Source: Brevundimonas mediterranea
GTDB lineage: Bacteria > Pseudomonadota > Alphaproteobacteria > Caulobacterales > Caulobacteraceae
Assembly: GCF_011064825.1 (NCBI RefSeq)
Contig: NZ_CP048751.1
Location: 620,001 to 684,000, forward strand
Direction: 5' to 3'
Length of the DNA: 64,000 nucleotides
Positions within the stretch are counted from its first letter, which is position 1, and the number at the start of each line of letters is the position of its first letter. The notes below the pieces were generated by a model. The model worked only from the letters and a program-made list of their open reading frames with translations, made no database searches and was not told where the DNA came from. The position numbers and the translations under genes were made by a program. Positions 56,804-64,000 of the stretch are shown piece after piece.

Positions 56804-57286
56804 ATGAGCGATATTTCTCCCGACGCGGCCGAAGACCTGTCCACGTCCCTGCTCCGCTCGGTGCGCCGGATCGCCCAGGCGATCGACGTCCGGTCGCGCG
56901 AGATCGCCCGGCTGACAGGCCTGACCCTGCCGCAACTTCTTGTGCTGCAATCGATCCGCGCGATGGGCGAGGTGAGCACCAGCGCCATTTCGCGCGACGT
57001 CTCCATGTCGGCGCCCACCGTGGTGGCCGTTCTCGACAAGCTGGAGGCCAAGGGGATGGTCGTTCGCTATCGGTCCAGCATCGACCGACGTGTGGTTCAC
57101 GCGCGCCTGACCGAGCCTGGCCGCCAGGCGCTGGCGGCGTCGCCGGGCCTGCTGGGCCAGAATTTCACGACCCGGTTCGACGGCCTTTCGCGCATGGATC
57201 GAGAGACGATGACCGCCGCAGCGGATCGCCTCGCCACGATGATGTCCGTCCGTAGCGCCGCCCCCGAGGATCCATCCTCGACCTGA
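56804..57286 (+). CDS. MarR-family transcriptional regulator
   Basis: The 160-residue protein has the MarR winged helix: LTLPQLLVLQSIRAMGEVSTSAISRD, VSMSAPTVVAVLDKLEAKGMVVR and the wing SIDRRVVHARLTEPG. The ATG at 56804 is used. It is divergent from asnO with a perfect palindrome between, so it probably regulates the NAGGN operon; the inducer is unknown but osmotic stress is plausible. Confidence 0.88.
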   Translation: MSDISPDAAEDLSTSLLRSVRRIAQAIDVRSREIARLTGLTLPQLLVLQSIRAMGEVSTSAISRDVSMSAPTVVAVLDKLEAKGMVVRYRSSIDRRVVHARLTEPGRQALAASPGLLGQNFTTRFDGLSRMDRETMTAAADRLATMMSVRSAAPEDPSST

Positions 57287-57316
57287 CCCGGCCCCGCCGA
57301 ATGGCGAGACCCGGCC

Positions 57317-58159
57317 TTACCCCGGCCGCCACTCGCTGAGCCCCTGGCCTTGGGCGTCCTCGAAGGCGACCCGGTCCAGTTGGACCGCGCCGATACAGAC
57401 CGGGCGCTGATCCGGTCCGGCGGCGCGACAACGAATGGCGCGGCCGTCCGCAAAGGCCGTCATCCGCCCCTCCAGCACCAGTCGATACCCGTTCGTCGGC
57501 GCGACCGGGGCCTGGTCGCCCTCGGCGCGGACGGTGAATTCATAGGCCCGGCCGTTGCGGCGGCCGAGGCGCGAACCGTCTTCCTCGAACACGGCCGCCA
57601 GACCAAAGGTCTGGGGCGAGACCGCCGTCGCGCCGTCCGCCGCCGGATCGCTCGGAACGCCCGGACAGCCGTCCGTGCGCAACCACGGGCGCGGCAGCCA
57701 GAACCCCTCGGCCGCTTCCCAGCTGTCGGCGCCGCCCGCGACCATCGGCGAACCCGTCCAATCGGCCGGCGCCAGGGTCAGTTTCAGGCTCTTGCCCTTG
57801 TCGCCCCAGGACCAGGCGGCCAGCCCGTCGCCCCCCGGCGCCCCAACCGTCGACCGACCCGCCGGCGCGGGCCCGGCGCAGCCGAAGGCCTGACGGATGA
57901 CGAAGCGGCGACCGGCCAGGGTGGCCCCGCCCGGGTCCTTGCCGGCGGCAAAGGCCGAGGCCGCGACATCCATGGCCTGCAAGAGCCCGGTCCGGTCCAG
58001 CACCGGCGCGGGACCGATGGCGACGACCGGCGGCGCGCTGACGGCCGGGGCCGGCGGCGGAGCGGGGGCGGCCTCCTCGCGCTGGCAGGCGGCGAGGAAA
58101 ACAAGGGACGCCGCAAGCGCGACGACCGACGGGCGAGGCGACACGGTCGGTTCCAGCAT
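57317..58159 (-). CDS. Hypothetical lipoprotein
   Basis: The 280-residue product has a lipoprotein signal (SVVALAASLVFLAAC) followed by a Pro/Ala linker. The mature part contains FVIRQAFGCAGPAP and SWGDKGKSLKLTLAP, and four further cysteines that could form disulfides in the periplasm. I recognise no domain. It is convergent with the MarR gene and divergent from the permease gene. Confidence 0.7.
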   Translation of the reverse strand: MLEPTVSPRPSVVALAASLVFLAACQREEAAPAPPPAPAVSAPPVVAIGPAPVLDRTGLLQAMDVAASAFAAGKDPGGATLAGRRFVIRQAFGCAGPAPAGRSTVGAPGGDGLAAWSWGDKGKSLKLTLAPADWTGSPMVAGGADSWEAAEGFWLPRPWLRTDGCPGVPSDPAADGATAVSPQTFGLAAVFEEDGSRLGRRNGRAYEFTVRAEGDQAPVAPTNGYRLVLEGRMTAFADGRAIRCRAAGPDQRPVCIGAVQLDRVAFEDAQGQGLSEWRPG

Positions 58160-58247
58160 GAATCCACCCTAGCATGGGTTCGCGCTTTCGGGGGCCATCG
58201 TGCGAAAAAGGTTGACGAAAGCTACGGAGACCGGTCTGCACAGGGTC

Positions 58248-59657
58248 ATGACCTTCGATCAGATCGCCGCCCTGGCGGTGCTCATCGGCGTGGTCGGCGT
58301 GCTGATCCACGGCAAGCTTCGCGCCGATGTCGTCGCCCTGACTGGAGCCGCCGTCCTGCTGCTGCTGGGGGTGGTGCGGCCGGTCGAGGTGCAGAGCGCC
58401 TTCGCCAGCCCCGCTGTCATCGCCCTGGCCGGCCTGTTCGTCATCGCCTACGCCATCGAACTGTCGGGCCTGTTGGGCCTGCTGATCCGCCAGGCCACCC
58501 GACTGGCGGCCCGGATCGGGGCCATGGGCATCTGGATCGTCATCGGCCTGTGCGGCGCCGTCGGCGGTTTCCTGAACAATACGCCGGTGGTGGTGCTGGC
58601 GGCGCCGGTGATCCGCGACGTCGCCCAGTCCCTGCAGTTGTCGCCCAAGCGGTTCCTGATGCCGCTCAGCCATGTGACGGTGATGGGCGGCCTGCTGACC
58701 CTGATCGGCACCTCGACCAATCTGCTGGTCAACGACATGGCGCGCAATGCGGGCCAGCCGGTCTTCGGCCTGTTCGAGATCACGCCCGTGGGTCTGTTCA
58801 TCGCCGTGATCGGCGGCCTGTGGCTCTATTTCGTCGGCGCGCGACAGCTCGGCCGGTCGGTGGCCAAGGACGAGGCCCAGGCCGCGCGCCTGGCCGAGTT
58901 GGAAGGCGCGCGTCGCCGCGCCGAGGCGGAGGCGGCCGGACGCCGCCGTCGCGCCCTGCCCTTCGGCCTGCCGCGCCTGGGGGAATCGCGCAACCAGTCG
59001 GACGGCTCGGGCGACGCCCATCTGGGCGACGTCGCCCTGTTCGGCGCGGCGGATCGCCCCTTCCGGCTTCGGCCCGCGCTGATCTCCCTGGCGATCTTCG
59101 CTCTGGTGATCGCCTCTGCCGCGCTCGGCTGGGCCCCGATCGCGGCCTCGGCCTTCGCCGGGGCGGTGGCGCTGATCCTGCTCAGGGTCATCACCCCCGA
59201 AGAGGCCTATGCCGGGCTGCGGCCCGAAATTCTGCTGCTGATCGCGGGCATGGTGGTGGTCGGCACCGCCATCGAGGTGACGGGCCTGGCGTCCGCCGGG
59301 GCGGACCGGCTGATCGACGTGATCCGGCCGATGGGACCCCTGGGCGCGCTGATCGTGCTTTACGGCGTGACCCTGTTCGCGACGGAGCTCCTGTCCAACG
59401 CCACCGTCGCCGTGTTGATCACCCCCATCGCCGTGGCCCTGGCCGAAAGCCTGGGCGTCGATCCCCGCCCGTTCCTGGTGGGCGTGATGATGGCCGCCTC
59501 AGCCGCTTTCGCGACCCCGTTCGGCTATCAGACCAATGTGCTGGTCTTCAACATGGGCGGCTACAGCTACATGGACTTCGTCCGTGTCGGCCTGCCGTTG
59601 AACCTGGTCACCTGGGTCGCCGCGATGATCGCCATCCCGGTCTTCTTTCCGTTCTGA
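58248..59657 (+). CDS. SLC13/DASS-family permease
   Basis: The 469-residue protein has about ten membrane segments. Two signature hairpins mark a dicarboxylate/sulfate-type (DASS) sodium symporter: MGGLLTLIGTSTNLLVNDMA near residue 155 and SAAFATPFGYQTNVLVFNMG near 425. A charged loop lies near 215-260. The ATG at 58248 gives a clean first helix; a GTG at 58200 is possible. Substrate cannot be read from the sequence. Confidence 0.85.
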   Translation: MTFDQIAALAVLIGVVGVLIHGKLRADVVALTGAAVLLLLGVVRPVEVQSAFASPAVIALAGLFVIAYAIELSGLLGLLIRQATRLAARIGAMGIWIVIGLCGAVGGFLNNTPVVVLAAPVIRDVAQSLQLSPKRFLMPLSHVTVMGGLLTLIGTSTNLLVNDMARNAGQPVFGLFEITPVGLFIAVIGGLWLYFVGARQLGRSVAKDEAQAARLAELEGARRRAEAEAAGRRRRALPFGLPRLGESRNQSDGSGDAHLGDVALFGAADRPFRLRPALISLAIFALVIASAALGWAPIAASAFAGAVALILLRVITPEEAYAGLRPEILLLIAGMVVVGTAIEVTGLASAGADRLIDVIRPMGPLGALIVLYGVTLFATELLSNATVAVLITPIAVALAESLGVDPRPFLVGVMMAASAAFATPFGYQTNVLVFNMGGYSYMDFVRVGLPLNLVTWVAAMIAIPVFFPF

Positions 59658-59716
59658 CCCGACCAACGCGCTTCGGCGCCGGTCTGGCGGGCACGACGCA
59701 TGGATCCTTCAAGATC

Positions 59717-59803
59717 TGGTGCGGGCGGCCGGGGTCGAACCGGCAAGGGCTTGCGCCCGGCAGATTTTAAGTCTGCTGCGTCTACCAGTTTCGCCACGCC
59801 CGC
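59717..59803 (-). tRNA. tRNA-Leu(TAA)
   Basis: On the minus strand the acceptor GCGGGCG pairs with CGCCCGC and the gene ends ACCA. The anticodon arm GCAGA CTTAAAA TCTGC shows TAA. A long variable arm (CGGGCGCAAGCCCT) marks a class II tRNA. The T arm is CCGGT TCGACCC CGG-type. The CCA is encoded. Confidence 0.94.
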
Positions 59804-59851
59804 GAGCCGGTCCGGCTCTATAGCCAGAACCGGACCGTGTGGCCAAGCGAC

Positions 59852-61303
59852 CTAGTGTGCGGCCGGCGTCGCTGTCGTCGTCGCCGGTCGCATGGCGCGG
59901 AAATCGACGTCGGAATCGGCGATCAGCCAGAGCAAGCCCGCCCAGGCGGCGACGTTCTGGCTCAACTGCGCCGGGTCGATCTTGTCCAGGGTGTCGTTGG
60001 CGGTGTGGTGCAGGTCGAAATAGCGGGTCCCGTCCTGCGCCAGACCGAAGAAGGGCACGCCCAGCGGCCCCATGGGCCCGACATCGACCCCGCCGTCGGT
60101 CTCGACCTGGTCCGACGCCAGGACGCCGAGCGGATAGAGGACGCGGGTCGCCGCCTTCTGGAAGTCCGAGCCCTGGGCGCCGGCGGGCAGGCGCAGCGCA
60201 TAGACCCGGTCCGCGCCGAAGTCGCTTTCGCCGGCGATCACGTGTTTCTCCAGGGCGGCGCCCTGGTTGCGGGCGTAGACGCCGCCGCCGTTGCCGGTCT
60301 GGGGCGTGGGCTGGGCCACTTCCTCGGAGCCGTAGAAGATCACCCGCAGGGTCCGCGCGGGGCGTCTGCCGCTGTCGGCGATGGCCTTGGCCGCCGCGAC
60401 CGTGATGGCGCCGCCCGCCCCGTCGTCGATGGCGCCGGTGCCCAGATCCCAGCTGTCCATGTGCGAGCCCAGCACGATGACCTCCTCTGGCCGGGTCGCG
60501 CCAGGCAGATCGCCGATGACGTTCTGGCTGTGGGTCTCATAGGTGCGGGCGGTCGAGGTCAAGCGCATCCGCACCGGCTCGCCCAGGGCGATCAACCGGC
60601 TGACCTGGTCGGCGTCCGGCGCGGACAGGGCGAAGGACGGAAGGGTCGGCTTGCCGTCGACATAGCGGGTGGTGCCGGTGTGGGGCATGCGGTCCTCGTC
60701 CGATCCGACCGAACGCATGATGAAGGCCGCCGCGCCCTTGGCCGCCGCCACGCCGGGACCGGCGCCGCGCACCCGGGTCTGGGGTCCGTATCCCGAGCCG
60801 TCCTGCATCGGGTGCATCTGACCCAGATCGACATAGACGATCTTGCCGCGAACGGTCGCCGGATCGGCCGCCTGCAGGTCTTCAAAACTGGAGAATCGCA
60901 CCACGTCCGCCTCGACCCCGCCGCGCGGCGTGGCGGGCGAATGGCCCAGGGCGGCGGCGACCAGCGACTGGGCGTTCCTGCCGACGATGGCGGCCGAGCC
61001 TTCGCCCCGCTCCCAGCCGACCAGCGGGAATTCTTCGATGCGGACGTTCTGGAAGCCGTGGGCGCGCAGATAGTCGGCGGCCCAGGCGGCGGCGTCCTGC
61101 TCGGGCTTCGACCCGGCCGGCCGCGCGCCGAAGCGGGTGGTCAGCTGGGTGACATAGTCCAGGGCGATGTTCGACGTCAGCGCCGCGTCACGAACGGCGA
61201 TGGCGCGCTCCACCGTAACTGCGTCCTGGGCCCTGGCCAGCGGAGCAACGGCGGCGACGAGGCCGAGCGCGAGCGCGCTGACGGTCAGCAGACGGAAGGA
61301 CAT
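59852..61303 (-). CDS. M28 family exported peptidase
   Basis: The 483-residue protein has a signal peptide (MSFRLLTVSALALGLVAAVAPLARAQ) and the M28 zinc exopeptidase domain: GSHMDSWDLGTGAIDDGAGG (near residue 280, His and Asp ligands) and VIFYGSEEVAQP (near 320, catalytic and ligand glutamates). A PA domain appears to be inserted near residues 140-230. It would release amino acids from peptides in the periplasm or outside. Confidence 0.9.
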   Translation of the reverse strand: MSFRLLTVSALALGLVAAVAPLARAQDAVTVERAIAVRDAALTSNIALDYVTQLTTRFGARPAGSKPEQDAAAWAADYLRAHGFQNVRIEEFPLVGWERGEGSAAIVGRNAQSLVAAALGHSPATPRGGVEADVVRFSSFEDLQAADPATVRGKIVYVDLGQMHPMQDGSGYGPQTRVRGAGPGVAAAKGAAAFIMRSVGSDEDRMPHTGTTRYVDGKPTLPSFALSAPDADQVSRLIALGEPVRMRLTSTARTYETHSQNVIGDLPGATRPEEVIVLGSHMDSWDLGTGAIDDGAGGAITVAAAKAIADSGRRPARTLRVIFYGSEEVAQPTPQTGNGGGVYARNQGAALEKHVIAGESDFGADRVYALRLPAGAQGSDFQKAATRVLYPLGVLASDQVETDGGVDVGPMGPLGVPFFGLAQDGTRYFDLHHTANDTLDKIDPAQLSQNVAAWAGLLWLIADSDVDFRAMRPATTTATPAAH

Positions 61304-61346
61304 CGGCAGGCTCCAGACTCGGGGAAGAGCCGCAGCCTAGAAAGAC

Positions 61347-61586
61347 TCAGCCGTTCTGGAAATAGGGTTCGACCAAGCCCTGCAGTTTGACCGTCAGGGC
61401 CTTGCCCTTGCGGTCCACCCGATTGCCCAGCGCCAGCCGCACCCAGCCCTCCGAGACGCAATATTCCTCGACATTGGTCTTTTCCTCGCCCTTGAAGCGA
61501 ATGCCGACGCCGCGTTGCAGCACGTCCGCATCATGGAAGGGGCTGGAGGGATCGACGGAGAGGCGGTCGGGGGGCGTGTCGGACAT
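61347..61586 (-). CDS. DUF3297 family protein
   Basis: The 79-residue product matches DUF3297 throughout (PPDRLSVDPSSPFHDADVL, GVGIRFKGEEKTNVEEYC, RKGKALTVKLQGLVEPYF). The family is a small conserved cytoplasmic protein of unknown function. It follows the M28 gene's promoter region on the same strand. Confidence 0.88.
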   Translation of the reverse strand: MSDTPPDRLSVDPSSPFHDADVLQRGVGIRFKGEEKTNVEEYCVSEGWVRLALGNRVDRKGKALTVKLQGLVEPYFQNG

Positions 61587-61662
61587 GATCGTTCGGCGGC
61601 TCGGATATCGGGAAGGCGCGGTGATAGCCGCGCCCGGCCCTCATGCCAACCGAAACCGGCGA

Positions 61663-61776
61663 TCAGCCCATGTAGTGATGAACAGCGGCGCCGACCCAGA
61701 TCAGCCCCGCAGCGGGCACGACCAGGATCAACACCCGTCGCAGGCGGTGCGCGATATACAGAACCTCGCCCATCAT
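61663..61776 (-). CDS. Possible small membrane protein, 37 residues
   Basis: The frame MMGEVLYIAHRLRRVLILVV..GLIWVGAAVHHYMG has one hydrophobic segment flanked by arginines on its N-terminal side and is preceded by GAGGG at a fair distance. It could be a small inner-membrane protein. It lies in the gap between the DUF3297 gene and the MotE-like gene. Support is only the frame and composition. Confidence 0.4.
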   Translation of the reverse strand: MMGEVLYIAHRLRRVLILVVPAAGLIWVGAAVHHYMG

Positions 61777-61886
61777 GGCGGACACCCTCGATATGATCGT
61801 CGCCCTGTATCTGGGCGTGAGGGATATGATCCGCCAGTAGGGTTATCGTCGGGAAATCGTCAGGCTACGCATCAATGCGGATGCGC

Positions 61887-62789
61887 CTACTGCACCGTCT
61901 GGCGCGGCGGGGCGTCTGTAGCGGCAGGCTTGTAAGGCTGCGGGCCGGCGGCGGGCGCGGCGGCCGGGCTCGCCGCAGGTCGGCTGGCAGGGCGGCTGGC
62001 GGGCCGACGGGCCGGCTGGCGGGCGGCGGGACGAGGCGTGGGCCGCGCCTGGGGCGCTGTCGCGACGGCGGGCGTGGGCGAAGGCGTTGCGGCGGCGGGC
62101 TGGGCCACAGGCTGTGCGGCCGGGGTCGCGGCGGGCGGCGGCGTCGCGGCTTCGGCGGCGGCGGCGCGGGCGGCCATCTGCTGGGCCTGGAACCGGGCGG
62201 CCAGTTTCTCGGTCAGTTCCTTGGCCTGGGGCGCCGTCATCTGGGCCATGATGGCGGCCAGGGTGCGCGGACGCATGGCGGCGGCGACGGGCAGGCGGAC
62301 CCGATCCTCCAGGCTGGCCATGACCGGCGCGGCCTCCTTGGGGCGCATGGCGGAATAGACCTGGACCAGCCGATCGATCTCGGCCTTCTCGCGCTCGTCG
62401 ACCTGGCCCAGCATCTGTTTCATCTCGGCCTTCAGCGCCGCTAGGGCCTGAACCTTGGCGTCCAGTTTCTGCTCGGCGGCGACCATCAGCGGCAGGGTGG
62501 TCGCGAAATCCTGGTCGCGCGCGTCCAGTTCGGTGCGGCGCTGCGACAGCGACTGGATGATCTTCAACTCGGCCGGCGAAATGCCCGCCTGCTGGGCCAG
62601 TTGTTCGGGCGACAGGGCGCAGGTGCCGGGCAGGGCCGGCTTGGCCGGGGCGCCGGCGGCGGCCGGCGCCTCTTCCGCCCAGGCCTTGGCGCCCTCGAAC
62701 AGGCCGGGCGCGACGCCGACGGCGCGCACCGCGACAACCCCGCCAATGGCGACGGCGATCAGGGGCAGAAGGCGGGGTATGCGAGCCAT
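61887..62789 (-). CDS. motE: MotE-like flagellar protein (MgtE intracellular N domain)
   Basis: The 300-residue protein has one N-terminal membrane segment (PRLLPLIAVAIGGVVAVRAV), a coiled-coil (ELDARDQDFATTLPLMVAAEQKLDAKVQALAALK, shown by its ends) and the MgtE_N-like helical segment VYSAMRPKEAAPVMASLEDRV. The C-terminus is a Pro/Ala/Arg-rich tail. MotE is a periplasmic chaperone for MotC in rhizobia. The neighbours DUF6468 and FliM support a flagellar role. The assignment is by family pattern. Confidence 0.8.
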   Translation of the reverse strand: MARIPRLLPLIAVAIGGVVAVRAVGVAPGLFEGAKAWAEEAPAAAGAPAKPALPGTCALSPEQLAQQAGISPAELKIIQSLSQRRTELDARDQDFATTLPLMVAAEQKLDAKVQALAALKAEMKQMLGQVDEREKAEIDRLVQVYSAMRPKEAAPVMASLEDRVRLPVAAAMRPRTLAAIMAQMTAPQAKELTEKLAARFQAQQMAARAAAAEAATPPPAATPAAQPVAQPAAATPSPTPAVATAPQARPTPRPAARQPARRPASRPASRPAASPAAAPAAGPQPYKPAATDAPPRQTVQ

Positions 62790-62805
62790 GAATGGGGTTC
62801 CGAAC

Positions 62806-63396
62806 TCAGGCGGCGAACAGATCGTCGTCGAGATTACGACGCGCGGCGTTGAGGCTTTGTTTGGCGGAATGGTTAGCGGAGCCGACGGAGGTCAGGGCCT
62901 GGACGATGGCGGCGACGTTGTCGCGCCCCGCCGGCGCCCCGGCTCGCGACGTCGCGGCGGGGCCGGACATGCCCTGAATGCGCTGGGCCAGGGCGGCCAT
63001 GCGCCGGGCGCGCTCGTCATCATCATTGACCACGGCGGCGGGCGAAGGCGCGGACGCGACCGGCCGAACGATTTCGGGGCGCGGGGCCGTCTCTTCCTGT
63101 TGCAGCCGCAGCGGCGCCGCGACGGGGGCGCGGGCGATCAGGGCTTCCAGCTGTTGCTTCACCTCGCGCGCCTTGATGATGCGGTCGTGCAGCAGGTCCG
63201 TCTCCTGGCCCGAGGCGCGCAGGGTCGCCAGGGCGGCCTCGGCGCGACCGGCGGCGGCGTTCAGTTCCGTCACCGCCTGGGCGAAGGCGACCTGCCCGGT
63301 GCGTAGGGCCGACAGCTTGCGTTCCAGCTTGATCCCGTAGCCCACCGCCGCGACGAGCAGCAGCATCAGCACCGCATCCATGATCATGCCGGTCAT
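62806..63396 (-). CDS. DUF6468 flagellar-cluster membrane protein
   Basis: The 196-residue protein has one N-terminal membrane segment (MDAVLMLLLVAAVGYGIKLE) and a coiled-coil to about residue 90, then a low-complexity tail. The pattern LERKLSALRTGQVAFAQAVTELN is that of DUF6468 proteins, which occur in alphaproteobacterial flagellar loci. Its start overlaps the fliM stop by one base, so the genes are translationally coupled. Its role is not known to me. Confidence 0.8.
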   Translation of the reverse strand: MTGMIMDAVLMLLLVAAVGYGIKLERKLSALRTGQVAFAQAVTELNAAAGRAEAALATLRASGQETDLLHDRIIKAREVKQQLEALIARAPVAAPLRLQQEETAPRPEIVRPVASAPSPAAVVNDDDERARRMAALAQRIQGMSGPAATSRAGAPAGRDNVAAIVQALTSVGSANHSAKQSLNAARRNLDDDLFAA

Positions 63397-64000
63397 CAGC
63401 GGGGTCCTCTTATGCGGGCGGCGATTTCCGGGTTCACCGGGCCTTCGATGCGGACGGCGATATGCTGACCCTTGCGGCCCATTCGCCCAGTCGTCAGGGG
63501 GATGGCGCCGGCGCGGATCGAGACTTCCGAATCCGGCGTGGCGTTCAGCATCATCGTATCGCCGACCTTCAGGTTCAGCACGGTGGACAGGGGCATCATC
63601 TGCTCGTCCAGAACGGCGCGCACCTCAGTCTCGGTCGTCCAGAGCTCGGTGGCCAAGTGGCCTTCCCAGATGTTGTCGCGGCCGAACTTCTCGCCCATGA
63701 ACTGCTGCAGCAGCATTTTCCGGATCGGTTCCAGCGTCGCATAGGGCAGAAGAAGCTCGATTCGCCCGCCGCGGTCTTCCATGTCGATGCGAAGCTTGAT
63801 CAGGATGGCGGCGTTGGCTGGCCGGGCGATGGCGGCGAAGCGCGGATTGGTCTCCAGCCGGTCCAGGTTGAAGGTGACGGGCGTCAGGGGTTCGAAGGCC
63901 AGGCGGGCGTCGTTCAGCACCACCTCCACCATCCGCTGCACCAGCACCCGTTCGATCGTGGTGTAGGGGCGCCCCTCGATCCGCAGCGCCGCCGTGCCCC
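63396..64000 (-). CDS. fliM: Flagellar motor switch protein FliM, C-terminal part (cut by window edge)
   Basis: The frame continues past position 64000, so only the last 201 residues are present. They cover the end of the CheC-like middle domain (IEGRPYTTIERVLVQRMVEV, IKLRIDMEDRGGRIELLLPYATLEPIRKML) and the C-terminal SpoA domain (LSTVLNLKVGDTMMLNATPDS). FliM forms the C-ring and receives CheY-P. The internal starts near 63,947 are not the real start. It heads a fliM-DUF6468-motE-like unit. Confidence 0.94.
   Translation of the reverse strand, partial: GTAALRIEGRPYTTIERVLVQRMVEVVLNDARLAFEPLTPVTFNLDRLETNPRFAAIARPANAAILIKLRIDMEDRGGRIELLLPYATLEPIRKMLLQQFMGEKFGRDNIWEGHLATELWTTETEVRAVLDEQMMPLSTVLNLKVGDTMMLNATPDSEVSIRAGAIPLTTGRMGRKGQHIAVRIEGPVNPEIAARIRGPR

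Overview
The window looks like a chromosomal segment of a high-GC alphaproteobacterium of the Caulobacterales, most likely Brevundimonas or a close relative. The evidence is gene content: a GapR-type DUF2312 protein beside rpmJ, a TonB-dependent receptor, a flagellar FliM/DUF6468/MotE-like cluster, and the alphaproteobacterial style of the methylmalonyl-CoA and NAGGN loci. The genus is inferred, since no rRNA gene is present.

Positions 1 to about 20,900 are a defence or mobile island that is visibly less GC-rich than the rest. It holds a very large gene with a C-terminal nuclease-like domain, cut in two by an IS21-family element (exact 7-bp target duplication). Next comes a NERD-like/SEC-C protein whose ribosome binding site was the target of an IS3-family (IS407-like) insertion (exact 4-bp duplication). 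A small ORF and a HEPN-like protein follow. A complete type I restriction-modification operon (hsdM-hsdS-hsdR) then runs into a YgjP-type metallopeptidase. A detached 3' half of a tRNA-Thr(CGT) gene and a tyrosine integrase close the island. The two nuclease-like proteins are the best candidate for an undescribed system.

Positions 21,100 to 31,640 return to core genome: gapR, rpmJ, tRNA-Cys, a lytic transglycosylase, the kbl-tdh threonine degradation pair, a MliC/DUF4232 lipoprotein, and the start of propionate metabolism (mce, mutB, mutA). A family of about 30-bp repeats is scattered here, and two copies lie in frame inside a coding sequence.

Positions 31,640 to 41,900 hold pccA, pccB (with a foreign-looking DUF2199 gene between them), the divergent short-chain acyl-CoA regulator, a Gfo/Idh/MocA oxidoreductase, a BlaI/BlaR-like pair and a possible cysteine-protease-like protein. 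Together mutAB, mce and pccAB convert propionyl-CoA to succinyl-CoA.

Positions 41,900 to 52,060 hold a TonB receptor and a phosphonate-use cluster: PhnZ-like HD protein, phospholipase C, GntR/UTRA regulator, phosphonoacetaldehyde hydrolase, FAD-dependent aminophosphonate oxidase and a DUF5690 transporter. Two near-identical palindromes (TGGTMTAGACCA) upstream of the phospholipase and in the oxidase/transporter divergent promoter suggest one regulon, possibly for scavenging aminoethylphosphonate from phosphonolipids.

Positions 52,070 to 57,300 are the NAGGN osmoprotectant operon (asnO, ngg, M42 peptidase) with a MarR regulator. The rest holds a lipoprotein, an SLC13-type permease, tRNA-Leu(TAA), an M28 peptidase, a DUF3297 protein and the flagellar genes, ending inside fliM.
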